Source of the DNA: Saccharina japonica
Lineage: Eukaryota > Sar > Phaeophyceae > Laminariales > Laminariaceae
NCBI GenBank assembly: GCA_008828725.1
Contig: MEHQ01003742.1
Span: 1 to 64,000, forward strand
Direction of reading: 5' to 3'
DNA length: 64,000 bases
Of this stretch, positions 42,532-54,856 are shown one piece after another; the stretch's first letter is position 1; each line of letters begins with the position of its first letter. The notes under the pieces were generated by a model. It worked only from the letters and a program-made list of their open reading frames with translations, did no database searches and was not told the origin of the DNA. Both the position numbers and the translations under genes were made by a program.

Positions 42532-43136
42532 TTTTAGTGCGGGATAGAAATGTACTTGCTCTTTGTCTGCGGGCCGAAAAAGACTTGACCTTGGTATGCG
42601 GGGTGAAAAGGCGCACCGTGCATTGTTATCCCCTAACCCACTGTTCGAAAGACGCCCGAGGTGACGAGACTCTGAATATTTCCAGTATTTAGTGTGTGAG
42701 TGTATCCAGCGCCTTAGCCTATATCGACTGTGGATCTGCTGCACAGTTAGCAGCAGCACCACCAGCAAGCAGTGTGTTGTTGGACCTGTGGCAGCATGCA
42801 TGTACCACGCAACAGCAGAGACCCCCAGCACTACGTACTGCGTTGTACTTTGTATTTAGTGTATTATTTTTCCCTGGGGTATTCTTCCACTCCAGAGCTT
42901 TTTGGAGCCTGTCCTGTGACCACGGACTACCCCTTATAACAACAGATCACAGGGTCCGATAAAAAAACAAACACACAGTACAACAGTATTATAGTAGGAC
43001 GCCACAACAATACAGGGCGGACAAAACTACCGCACGCGCTTCATGCTGTTTTATTGCTCTGCACTGCTCGTGTGCTGTCTGTGGTGTCTGGGTTACGCAC
43101 GTACATAATACAAACATATAACAAACCAAAGTGAAA
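42532..43136 (+). repeat. B block, copy 2
   Basis: Matches 25501-26062 in the same strand orientation. It carries an extra segment near 43040-43092 absent from copy 1. Confidence 0.75.
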
Positions 43137-43669
43137 AATAAACCGTCATTTTCGGCCCTGACACAAAAAATAAGTCAATTTCGACCCTCCGCACCAAAAC
43201 CAGGCCAATTTCGAACCCAACACAAAAACCAAGTCATGTTTGATCCCCCACATAAAACCATGATGATTCCGACCATAACACTGAAATCGAATCTATTTCG
43301 ATCCCCTTCTAGAACCAAGTCAACTGTGGTGCCTCTCCACACAACAAAGACATACATAAACACACTGGCGAACATAATATAATGTTTGGCGGAATCGTCA
43401 GGAAAATCTATTAAAAATATGCAGTCAATAGTAAGGGTTCCACACTATTTTCAAGTAGTTGTATCCCCAAAAGTGCGCAGGTCATTTGATACAGTTCTAA
43501 AAAATAGTATGCATGTACCCTGCATGTACGGTAACATGCAGATAATTCATAACGTCGTACTATGATGTAATATGCTTGCGTAGGATACAACATCGAATTA
43601 TGTACGAGTTTGGTTTTCAATTCGTTCTTGCGCCACTCCCCTAGGCATGTCCCGGAGGGGAACCTTGTA
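43137..43669 (-). repeat. A-family repeat, inverted copy A2
   Basis: Reverse complement of 24971-25500, from the gtgtcagggccgaaaatgac end (43137-43165) to the hairpin end (43628-43669). Confidence 0.75.
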
Positions 43670-44621
43670 CCATATATATGTATACCTGGTATATCATATG
43701 TAGACATGGAAATACTCTTGCCACCCACGGGGGAGCCACCGACCTAACGGTATACTGACTGCTGTACCTGGTATATTTCATAGAATATACTGGCCGGGTC
43801 AATCAGTAGATTACTACTGGCAGTAGATTACTACTGCCAGTACATACTGTGCTAGTGCCCAGCTCTAATATTTCATGAGGTCATGTACATCATTCGAAGT
43901 ATACACCGCGTGGCACCCGCGATCGACGCATCACTCGTAGCTCTTCATCTTGTAGATACCAGGTACTGGTATTTCATGTATACGAGTACCAGGTACCAGG
44001 TATGACTTTTGACGAAATTCTCGATCTCACCGCGGGGGTGTCCTTATATCACTTATATCACTTATCACTTATATCACTTATATCACTTATCACTTATATC
44101 ACTTATCACTTATCACGTATGACGACTTTTCCAGTAGGAAAATACAAATACGAGTTGCGGTACGACGTTTGCTTCGTGTTTTCCTTATATGTATACTTCG
44201 TATATACATCCCTGGGTATTATATGTACCAGTTTTGTAGCAGGTATGCAGCAGGTGTGATGCGTACCAGGTATATTTGATTATAGATGAGGATATTGCTG
44301 CAACGACGCCGGAGGCCGGAAACAGAGCACTGGACCGATCTGTGCTGTGATATGTTGCAGGGGCTGTGAACTGTAAACGATCGGTTGACTCCCGCAGGGT
44401 GTTGACAGGGTACTTGGGCGTTTGTACTTGCCTGTCTGCCTGCCTTTTTCCATCATCGATCTTCAGTTTTCAGCGGTGCTATTAATAGTTGTATAATATG
44501 TATATCATTCTAACATAAGTATTATTATAACATAAGTATAATTCTAACATAAGCATCATTGTAACATAAGTATAATTCTAACATAAGTATAGTTCTAACA
44601 TAAGTATAATTCTAACATAAG
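43670..44621. other. Intergenic with minisatellites
   Basis: A cttatatca-type array lies at about 44042-44118. A 17-base unit (taacataagtataattc) repeats about seven times at 44497-44620, directly before the first recognised exon of the C2 gene. Upstream exons of that gene may lie here but I could not identify them. Confidence 0.5.
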
Positions 44622-47600
44622 TTCTTCACACCGGTATGTCGTTCCTCGGGTTGATTCTGGACTCTGGACCCATCCCAGGCCTGGCAAGCGACGACGACGG
44701 GTTGAGGGAGACCCGCTGGATGGCACTAACGTTCGCACGGACAGCACTCGGTCAACGTCCAGCCTCACCACTCCGCTGCTAAGCGACCAGCCCCTATCGC
44801 CGCGAGACTTTCCAAAGGACGTCAAGGTATGTATGTATGTACGTATGTATGTATGTACGCATGTATGTATGTATGTATGCATTGACACTGGTATACCGGA
44901 GCGAACCGCGCCCCTTCTCAAATTCGCAAGAAACGGTCCACAGCTACTTATTCTACAGCAGTAGGTAAGTCCTATAAGGGCCTATAAGGGCTATTAAATA
45001 GCAAGGCGTGCCTTTTAGGGGTAGTGTCTTATTTTCTGAGCTCCTCGCATGTCGGGCTCAATATGTCATCCGAAACTTGACTCCGAAGTAAGAAATAACG
45101 TTGGTTGAGCATCCCGGCCGACAGTTGTGCCATAATAGTCCTGAAACAAGAATTTACGGCTGTAGTGAAAACATATGATACTAACCGGTGGTTGCCCACT
45201 TGAGGACCGGTGATAAAATGATAAGGTAATAATGTTATAAAATATTGCTTTAGAAGGCAAAGACTAACTGACACCCCTACGCTAAGCTTGCATGCAGTGC
45301 TGACTTTCTTTTGCGCGAAAAGCCACTATGCGGGTTGCAGTCAAAGGTAAAATCGGTTGTTGACCTACCGCCGTCCTGTATTTTTCACGTTTTGCTATCG
45401 GTGGTGATCTCGCCCATTGCGCCACGCCTTTTGTGTTTCCTGTCATAACCTTCAAAGCATGAAGCTTGAGCTCAAAGTCAAGATGCAGTGGAGGATGTGC
45501 ACATAGCCCATGCGATGCTCCAATTTTGCTTGTGTGTCGTTGCGGTTCGAGTATGCCGATGCCACTGCTTCCCATGTGTCCCGCAATGTGTCCCGTCTGC
45601 ATGTCTTGGACGGCGGTAACACCGCTGTACTGTTCTACACCATATCGGTACACCATATCGGTATACCACATCGGTATGCCCTATCGGTACACCCTATCGG
45701 TATTTCATATCGGCGATGTCCAGCTAATCGAAGTGGAAGTGGAGTCGGCTAGGAACCTTCCTTTGGGGGAAAAAGGTGAGCCGTCAGTTTTGTCGTGGAA
45801 TGTGTTGTTTAATACATGGTTTTGAGTACGCTGACGCGATGTTGATACGTATTGACAACAATCTTGTTTTTTTCGATTCATGGCATCGATTATTCCTTGA
45901 GTTGATTTCGTTTTAGGCCAATGTTCGTACCGTATTGAAGCGACCATGTACCCCACCACGGGTGCCATGCGGTTATACTTAGTATGACCTTTGGTATACT
46001 TAGTGCGGCCGTTGTTATACTTAGTGTGCCCGATCTTATATTTAGTATGGCTTTTCTTATCGCGACCGGTCTCATGATTCCATGTCCGTCTTTGTGATTG
46101 AATGGCTATGACTTGTATGAGGGGCTGGACACATCGTTTGTTCTGTTTCATACCAGGCATAACATGTTAAATACAAGCTCATCGACCATTATCTACTAGA
46201 CCTGTTATGAATTGTGAAGTACCGTAATAATCGGAGTAAACTCCTCCCCCTCACGGTAAAATCGGGATCGACGGAAATGGAGACAGCGAATGCAAGGAGG
46301 TGGCTCCATGACTCGAAGCCTTATCATCTTGGGTTTTGATTGGCCCTCCGACCAATGTGCCTTTCCCCTGACAAATCAAAGCCAAAGAACAGACGTTGTG
46401 GGAGAAAACCACCGACCCCAGCCTATTAAGCAACGAAAACGCACAAGATAACAACGAAGTATGGCTAGGCCAGCCGGCTGGGGAAGGAGGCCTCATCTAA
46501 TGCAATACTTACTTTAACTGATCGGTGAGGTCGCAGAAGAATGCTACAATAGTAAAATCGGGATCGACACAAATATTACTATAGCAGGCGACTTTTGTCA
46601 AATGCGTCTTACGAGGTATATCGTTGGGTCAGAAACGAAACGATATATTAACGGGGGTGACATATTTCTTGCATTTTTTTTGCCGCACTTGGCCTCATCG
46701 GTCGGTCGGTCGGTCATCAAACGACCATGCAGACCCAACGCATAGCCAGAAGAGCGTATCACGCAGCACATCCACATCCGGCTTCCATTTAACCTAACCA
46801 CACTTCGATGAATGGATGCAATCGATGCAGCACAACGCAACACAACAGCACGCCTACAGGCATAAAGCACTCGTGCGGGCGAAATCCGTGTCATACGGTG
46901 GCCACTTGGCGTACCAGGTGCTTCCTCATCGCTGTGCTTGCCTACCGTGGACTATCCACCAATATTCGAGCGTGCTTGCGACCTGTGAATGTACCACCCC
47001 CTTTTTAACCGGCAGAAAGTATAGCTGTGTCGGCGGGCACCTACGTCAGCCTGCGGATGACTCCTGTCCAAGAGGGAGTAGGGGAACAGACAGAGCACAC
47101 CTCGATAGCAACGCGAGTCGTCAATCCTCGATGGGTAAGATTTATCAGTAAGATACTACCGGAGCATGATATGTATTATATACGAAGTTTTGACATGTGT
47201 TCCACCGGCTCGGCTGACAGGACCATTTAACACTTACGTATGTATTCCTGCTGTGAAGGCCTCCATTAACGCTCGTGGTGCTGGTGACGAGGAAATATGT
47301 CGTGATGTAGCGCAGAAAAGACGTGGGGTGGGTGGCCCTTTGATGTTTGTTTTACCACCGCGTTCAGTTTAGATGTCGCCACCGCTGCGCCCCGCTTAGT
47401 AGGGTGGTGTACAGTACAGTAGTGCTGTCGTGGCAGGGCGGAGTTTCAAACATTTGCAGGAGCCATCGTTTCGTGGTCATGGAGACTACTGTAATGGGAT
47501 TTTTAGAAAGCTTCTTGCGGATGCGGGCAGGCATGCCCTCGAGTCTCGCCGGGGGGGAAGGGGGGTCGTAGGAGGTGCCGCGATCAAATGGCAGTGACTG

Positions 47601-50600
47601 TGATTACGCCTCCAGTTTAGTGTGTTCCCGCTTTTTGTTTGCAAAATTCGTCGATGGTTGTACTCGTAAATCCCATTCCGGCGATCGCCCCCGCCCTCAA
47701 AACACAGATGACCAATCTGTGTTTACATGCATTCAGTCGAACACGACGATATTCGCTAACTGTTCAAGATCTTCTGTCCCCCCTGCGCTTGTGCCTGCCC
47801 CCCCCCTCTATCAATACGGCCGCCGCATCCTTCTCTTTCGCCGAACGTGGCGGCCCCCTCCTCCTACAAGGGTGGTCGAGAGACGTTTACTTTCTTCGTC
47901 ACCGACACCGAAAACTCCAAGGCGATGCTGGCGCTTAGCCTCTTGTATCGCCCGCTCCAGTCGTCGCCGCCGCAGCCGCCGTCACATCGTGCTCAGGCCG
48001 CCTCCGAGGCAAACGGCGCCCCTGTCCCCTCCGGGTGTCGCCCTGGAGACGTGGTCATCGGAGAAGGCTTTGTCGACTTGCTGGGGATGTTTCCGGTTCA
48101 AAACGGCACGTATACGCCGGGAGGGCTGAAGGGAAACTCGCGCAGGGTGGCGGTGCCCATCAGGGAACCGGTGGGAAAGAGGTGACCAAAACAGCACAGC
48201 ATATAGCTGTCTTGGTGACCCTGCTTGTAGTCCACGTTTCTGGTCGACTGGGCGGCAACGTACTTGCCCACCGGCTAGAGGGAGGACGACAGCGAGACGG
48301 GCTATCAGCAGAGTTGGTCTATTTGGAGCGGAAGAGATATGTTGCACGTCGCAATTGCGGTGATTTTACCTCGTGTGATGCAGGTCGCACCCCATTGCAG
48401 CGCTACTGTAGGTATATGGCAGAGAACAAATCATGGTTATTGGATAATGCTGGACTGATTTTTCGTGAATCGTTTGATACCCTCACCCTTGGGATCACTT
48501 CTCCCTCCACTGATGCAATGCCCCCAACCTTCGATGTTTGATGTGCCATAGGCGGACGAAGTGCTCGGTGATGCTCGGGCTACGATGTCGTCGCGTGAAT
48601 GAGACGATCGACACGCACGAGGACAGGTTTGTTGGCGGTCGACCGGTTTTGGGTGTCAAAAACCATTTGCACGTATGATTGCACAAGTGTAAAATGGGCT
48701 TCGCGAACTCCATTGGGTCCATAATGCCCTCTAACAGAAACGAACTATAATACTCGTACTCGTAGTGTGTATCCCGTACGTACATAGAAGCAGAAGATCC
48801 TTGTAGTGTGGTAGTGTGGTATTGCCCCCCCTGATCGTGTGGTTTTGTGCCGTCATTCACCCCCGTTGCGCTCTACAGTACACTATACAGTACCTTCTAC
48901 ACAATTAAGCCGTTTTTGCAGCAGCTAGAAACCAGCCTCTTGAATTTTCCTCGACATCACGATCGATTTTGTTTGACGCATTACCTGGTACGTAACTCTC
49001 CGATGTCTTTCTAAATCAGTGAGCTGTTTTCTTTCCTTGTGACGTGGCCTTGACTAGGTTGTACGAATATCAAAGGTGGACCCGATTAGCTGGATGGAGC
49101 TCAGCGGGGAAACAGCGCGTTGGAAAATGTGAGCTTGTCATATGAGCGGGATAAGGTTCCTCATGTTTCGTCGCCCCCATTGTTCGCTAGCTGATCGCTC
49201 GACTCAGTTATCGGCGAGCCCGCTGAAAACACACGGTGAGACACTAGCACATCAAAATATGTGCATATGGCACTATCAGCGCCTGGAGGTGACGTGATAA
49301 TTGCGGCAGCTGTGGCCTCCCTCACTGCCGATTGTGTGCAACTGCGATGGCTACGAATACGGGTAGAACGCCCAGCCGTCGACCAGACGACCATTGGTCG
49401 GTGTTCACTATCATCAGTTACGCCGCCTGCTTAGCGTGGGAGTAGGGCAGGGTTGATCGAATGACCATTGCATGCTTTTATGCTGGCCTCGAGCCTCGAC
49501 ATCCACTCTGCACGCCAAAGCTCATCCACAGGCTAGGCTACACAGACGCCATGTCGGCGTTGTGCTCCAATGTTTAAGGAGCTTACTTACAGAAGCGGGC
49601 TTCTGACCAACGGCTGCACACAATGTCGTGAGTTTTGATATTTTTAGGCGCATCGGCGTGTAACTTGAAACGCCCGACCTCTCCCTGTACGTGCAGGGAG
49701 CACAGTGGATGGCACGGTTTTCACTGACGACTTCGCGGAGATAGCACCCCCTGCACGCGAGGACTCCGAGGTAAACTCTTGCCAAGGGCAGCTGCAGCAT
49801 ACAGTACGATATAAACACTATTGCTCTGCTGGAGAAAAATGTACAGCCCGTTGATGGGTACTCGTAAGAGAGGGTTCGTTCGTGCGGAGGCTTATATATG
49901 GCACCGCAAAAACTACTGTTCGTTTTGTGTTTCACCCACTTTTGAGTATCGGCTTCAAGCGTGGCACTGACGCCGTGTTGACTTGGACGTTAAACATATC
50001 AACACCTCAACACCTCAATACCTGACGCTGACGTGACGGTGACTGTGACGGTGACTGTGACGGTGGACTACTTTCACATTGTATTTTATGCTCTACTGTA
50101 TTACCATCCTGTAATGCTCTGGTGCGCGGAAGCACAAACACCGAGGAGCGTTTTCTCCTTCCAAGTAGGTGATAAACTTTCCTCAGATAAAAATGTGACA
50201 AAAACGCTGGTGTCTGCGGCTTGCGCTGTTTCTGCTCACATTGTACTCACCGGACGAATGCCTCAGGCTAAAAGCATTGATTTGTAGACCCTATGTGACA
50301 CGCGACCACCTCAACTTCGTTAACGGGTCCGAAGTATACTGCAGTAATACCTACAGTAGGCATCGCATTGTTGTCATCTGATATGTCCGTGTCCGAAGCA
50401 TGAGTGCCGGCGAATGCCGGCACCCATGCGGAGCCCTTGTAGTCTACCTGGTACAGACTGATGTTCTCTCCCTCGGATGTGGAAATTTATCATGTATTTC
50501 GCCCATTGTCAAGTGCCTGCATTTCGATTGTCGTCAGCACATGTACAACGAAGTACGTACATGTGTGTATCAATATTGTGTCCTCATTTAAGCCGTTCAT

Positions 50601-50916
50601 CTTTGTACGTGCGTTGTACGTGATCTAGGTGGTGCTACCATGGTGCCCGTTCGGTGGCTGGGAGTACTCTAGAGAGGACGAGGCCACGCCTCCAGCGGCT
50701 ACTCGTAACGCTACTGGTAGTAACGCTCCCCGCCGGAGCCAACTCACCCCGAACGTGGGCTCGGAAGAGTGGGAAAACTTCAGCGTTGGCCAGAAGGGAG
50801 CGGTGTGGATGGAAGGCAATGTCACTGGGCACGAAAGCGTCAGGCGTAGGCTTTGGCGGCGGGTATATCTTGACCGCTCGTCGTCTTCCCTTGGTCTGTC
50901 GGGCATGACGACGTAG
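44622..50916 (+). CDS. C2- and DysF-domain protein, spliced gene (partial model)
   Basis: Plus-strand exons: about 44622-44826 (5' edge unknown), 45724-45775, 47016-47134, 47871-48181, and a terminal exon 50629-50916 ending TAG. Donors are GTATGT, GTGAGC, GTAAGA and GTGACC. Phases match over the first three introns (0, 1, 0). Exons 2-4 give a C2 domain: LIEVEVESARNLPLGEK, then YVSLRM, ATRVVNPRW joined to GGRETFTFFV, and GDVVIGEGFVDLLG. The last exon has a DysF-like pattern, GGWEYS ... VRRRLWRRVYLD. C2 plus DysF is the ferlin/peroxin-type membrane-tethering combination, so a role in membrane fusion or organelle membranes is likely by family. The linkage of the C2 exons to the DysF exon is inferred from strand and proximity. 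Exons between 48181 and 50629 are not resolved. Confidence 0.6.
44827..44880 (+). repeat. (GTAT)n microsatellite on a splice donor
   Basis: The exon ends GTCAAG and the intron begins GTATGTATGTATG, so the donor is the first unit of a GTAT/GTAC repeat about 54 bases long. Confidence 0.7.
45638..45715 (+). repeat. ATCGGTAyACC minisatellite before a splice acceptor
   Basis: About six units of tatcggtacacca type end a few bases before the gatgtccag acceptor. A second intronic array (tatacttagtgtg-type, about 45975-46045) lies in the next intron. Confidence 0.65.
45724..48181 (+). other. C2 domain assembled from three exons
   Basis: Exon 45724-45775 (acceptor gatgtccag, donor G|GTGAGC, phase 1), exon 47016-47134 (acceptor ccggcag; an alternative acceptor 9 bases on, tatag at 47022-47024, is also in phase), and exon 47871-48181 (acceptor ctacaag). 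The classic calcium-binding DPY is replaced by AGTY, so at least one calcium ligand is missing. The domain has a proline/serine insertion between LSLLYR and GDVVIG. Confidence 0.7.
50392..50441 (+). repeat. Conserved stem-loop motif, copy 2
   Basis: gtccgaagcatgagtgccgg pairs with ccggcacccatgc (50417-50429) with one mismatch and is followed by ggagcccttgta. Copy of 20532-20583. Here it lies alone, with no flanking repeat homology that I can see, inside the last unresolved intron of the C2/DysF gene. Confidence 0.65.
50629..50916 (+). other. Terminal exon with DysF-like motif
   Basis: Acceptor tgatctag then an open frame to TAG (50914-50916). Residues GGWEYS (about 9-14) and VRRRLWRRVYLDR (about 71-83) correspond to the paired aromatic/arginine motifs of the DysF C-terminal repeat. 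Roughly 55 residues separate them, more than usual. The tail after it is Ser-rich. Confidence 0.55.
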
Positions 50917-53900
50917 AGCTACCTGTAATGAGGTAATAGGTTTCTAGGTTACTAGGTTACTATTGATACGTGACTATTATTAGGTGACTGTTAATAGGTT
51001 ACTATTGATAGGTGGCTATTGATAGGCGACTATTAATAGGTGACTATTAATAGGTGACAATACGGCGCGTGTTACGATAGGGATAGCCTTGTTTAGCGAA
51101 AACAACCGCAGTGTATTCTAAGATAACTGCCGGAGTTCCTCAACATGAAGATGAAGTACAGCAAGGAACTACAGTAAGGAACTACCCGCTAAGGAATGCC
51201 TTAACGGCCATCCTAATCGAAAACATAGCTATCTTGTTTTACGATACCTAGGTCGAGGTAAAGCGGCCGTTTTTTCCTCAGAATTAGGTTTCTGGAGGAG
51301 ATATAGAGCGCCTATACGACAATCAACGTAATCAGCTGACCACCCTCAGAATCAATAGGTACCAATTAATACCACCCCTACACAGCTACAAGGCAAGAAA
51401 GCGCCCCTATAAAGCTATAAGGCAAGCACACGTCGTAGCGGGCGATACTACAGTATGTCTGTTGGGCCAAAACGGTTATGGCCGTCGAGGCTCAGGTAGG
51501 GAATTGCAGTATGTACCCGCTAGTTTTGGAGTATAATTTTGGGCTTTATTACTTTATTGTTTTTTGTATACGCCTAGGCCGTGGATTTGGTTTTCACCGG
51601 GTTTCGGGTATTGGACACTTTCCCTCCAAGTCGGGTGTTTGGTGTGTTTTGTGTGTTCGGTGGGGCATAGAGCACCTCACCTTACTTAGGAGATTGATGT
51701 TGCAACATTCCGTCGTCTCTTTAATTCGTATATAGTTTGGGATCAATGGGGCCTCTCTGCTGCGACCAGCCCGAGACTCTCACCCAGGGTTACTACCTCC
51801 GCGTTGATTCGCCAATGATTAACGCGGTTCCAAGATTACCAACAGCTACAATAGGTGAAGTCAGTATGTATTGTATGTTAGGTACGATGCCATAGTGTAG
51901 GTATGGTATGGTATGGTATGGTATGTTAGGTATGGTATACCCCCTCTACGGTAGCGTGGCATGCCTTCGTCATACCGTCATACGAAGTATTACAGTAGAT
52001 CTCCGTGAAAATCGCTGTTATTGCGTTCCGTTATGCCGTCATATTTTAGGCGCGATGTCTTGGACCGGAGTTTTGTTCGTTACATATAGGGCGGTGCTGT
52101 ATACGAGCATTTGTACCGGTATTCACACACGCCGCAATCACATCGGTTAGTCAGGGAGAGTAGATAATTACGCAAGCACATTGTTGAGGTTAATCGCGGA
52201 AAGAGCGAGAGCGTGAGTTAGCAAAATTCGATGAAAATCGACGAGTAGTACTGACAATGCTGGACCTTCTGCGCGATATACTGAAGGCAAATATTTTTAT
52301 TATACTGGTACATGCCGGGGGGGAGAAGGAAAGACACCCGTGACCTGTGGCCACGGCTTGTCCAGAGAGCTGGAAAGTAAAAGTGATGCTTGAAAACAAA
52401 ATGATGAGGTTGAGAAAAATAACCAAGACACCCCCGCCCGGGAGGCTGGGGCTAATATACTGTCTCGCTGTTTTGGGATGGCTGGTTGGTTGACCAAAAG
52501 TTGGTACGAATTGCTATGCAAATTGGGTAAGCATGACTTGATGTCAAGTGTGTGTCAAGCTGGTTCGTGGTAGAGACATGGCGGTCTGCCCAGAGATTAA
52601 CAGAAAATTGCGGGCACGAAATGTCTCTGCTGTATTGTATTATCAATATATACTGTCCCTCGATTTCGTAACGGCTTTATGTCGAATCCATCGAGCGATA
52701 AAGGCCGTGGTGAGATCACATTAATGGGGCTTTTGGCTGGGTTCAATGTTGTGCACTGTGGCTACGAGTGTATGTCCGGCTTGTTTCATGGTCGGCGATT
52801 GACGAAGGGCATAATGCGATGGTTGGTGCGAGCAGCACCACTTGCAGTGCTAGTAACGCCACTCGCATTGTTCTATCGCTGGCATATGAAGGAAGGTTTC
52901 GGCTTCGGTTTGTAGCGTATCGATTGGGGATGGTTGGTTGCGCCCCCCCACGCAAATGGTTGAATTTTATATTGAAATACGGCATTGGAACTTTGTAGTC
53001 GTGATACACAAGATTACATCATGTACAGGATGTCAGGGTGTGTACTTTCCCTTGTTTCCCCTTGTGTGCCGTTTTAGAACCCAGGTGTAGCAACCAATAG
53101 ACCAATACGAGTGACCTATAGCGACCAATAGCGGCAAAACGCAAAGGGACTGTGGATTGCTGACTGCGGATTTTTCAACCGTCTACCAGGTACAATAGTA
53201 CGAACACGCAGCAGTGTGAGTAGTATCATGCTGCGGGCGGGTTCCATACAACTTTACACGCTGTACGGACACTAAACATGCGTTGAACATCCCCAGCGGC
53301 TTATGGTGATACTGCTGATACTGCTGCCAATGCTGCTTCGTGTGACCGATGCTTGCTTCGTGTGACCGATGCTTGAAAAATAACAATAACATGGTTTTGT
53401 CACTTTTCCTGCCTGAAGTTCCTATTACCATAGTGTACAGACTTGATTCGTTTTCCTTGGTTAGTTTTTATCCTTCGACTGATCAGTACAAAGAAATCTT
53501 ACGCTCCCACTATTAATAGCTCCCACACTTCCACATTTACTAGCAGAGAGGGAAAAGGGGGCAAGGTAGCCTCATACTTGCAGCAGGGCGTGTGCGTTCG
53601 AAGACGCATGCTATCTTAAGGTAGAGGTGTGCACACCATGGGTTTTATGAGGGTGGTCACTTGATTATCTTGATTATAGTATAGGAGCTCTATACCTGCA
53701 GTAGCCTGCACACTGATGTTGTGTGGGTTCTCTCTTATGTAGTTGTGGTGTGGAGGACACACCGAGGTGGGTTGGTGTCTCGGGTCTTCACAGAACGGAG
53801 TGGGCAACCTCTGGTTGACCTTGAACTTGTGTGTAACGAGGCGGTACTATCTAGGGGAAGGGGGCCTGGTATCCACATTTGGAGGAAAATAAAAGTGCTA

Positions 53901-54856
53901 CCCGATGAACACTCCCATGGCCCACGTGTAAAATGAAAAACACAAGAATGACCCCATTCCGACGTTTTTGGGTTGAGGAGCCTTTAATACTTTAAAATAC
54001 TTTAATAGGTCATCCAGAAAACGTTTCAGCCAAAACACGGTATACCTCTAATCTATCGAAATCCCGCCGCATCCAAGACACAAAGGAGCATCGCCACCAA
54101 AACTACAGCAACGGGGCGACCGCGACCACATCGCGACGGCATGCCCCGAAACAATTTTATCGCGTTAGCCTTAGCTCGCCCGCTTCTGTAGGCGCCGAGT
54201 TTGTGGAAATCGGTCACCTACAGCTCTCGCAAGCAGACATGCAAAAACACGAGGCTGCTTGCACAGACAGGCAGACTGAAATAATGGATGCCTATACGCA
54301 TCCCGTATAAAGAGGCTCTTTTTTTCCTATAGGCGAAAAACGGCCTAATTAAATACGTGTTGTGTGTCCATTTAAACCGTCGCTCCCGATCTAACAGCAG
54401 CGCAAGCCGCCGCTACCTCGGGCTCGTGGATATGTCGACCCGATCAGGTGCGATGGAGACAGCCACGCGCGGAGAATGCTCCTCCGGGTAGTATGTGATT
54501 TGCGCAAGCTCACCCACTAACAAAAACTCAGGCTACGACACCTGCCCGCCGGACCCGACCCAGTTACGGTCCACCCTACCAGTTGGGCCGTCAATTCTTG
54601 CAAGTGGCAGAACGAGCAATCTGCTCGCAATTCGTTTGGAGCAACCATGGCACGAAACGTTTTGGGGTTCCGTGGCCTTCATTGACACTTTGCAGTAATC
54701 TTCCGCTGCCGCTCCTAATGAGAAGCACGGAAACTTCAAACTTCCGAAACACCTCTTGCAACCCCAATGCAGCCAGCAAGCTTCAGCGAGCCTCTATTCA
54801 TATGCCGCCTGCAGCCGTAGTACTTCGGTAGGGTGTACACTCTGTGTCGTTGGCAG
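50917..54856. other. Intergenic region between convergent genes
   Basis: Holds a minisatellite of aggt(g/t)actattaat-type units (50938-51060), a tatgg array (51900-51925), a tandem tgcttcgtgtgaccgatgc pair (53332-53372), and a repeat starting tatgagggtggtcacttgat (53647) whose partner is at 58531 inside the methyltransferase part of the next gene. F-type repeat sequence lies at 53935-54060. No supported gene. An unstarted open frame to 54310 overlaps the F repeat. Confidence 0.45.

Noticed and set aside
53996..54310. Unstarted open frame ending before the fusion gene
   Set aside because: Its first part is F-type repeat sequence and no acceptor, start or domain supports it.
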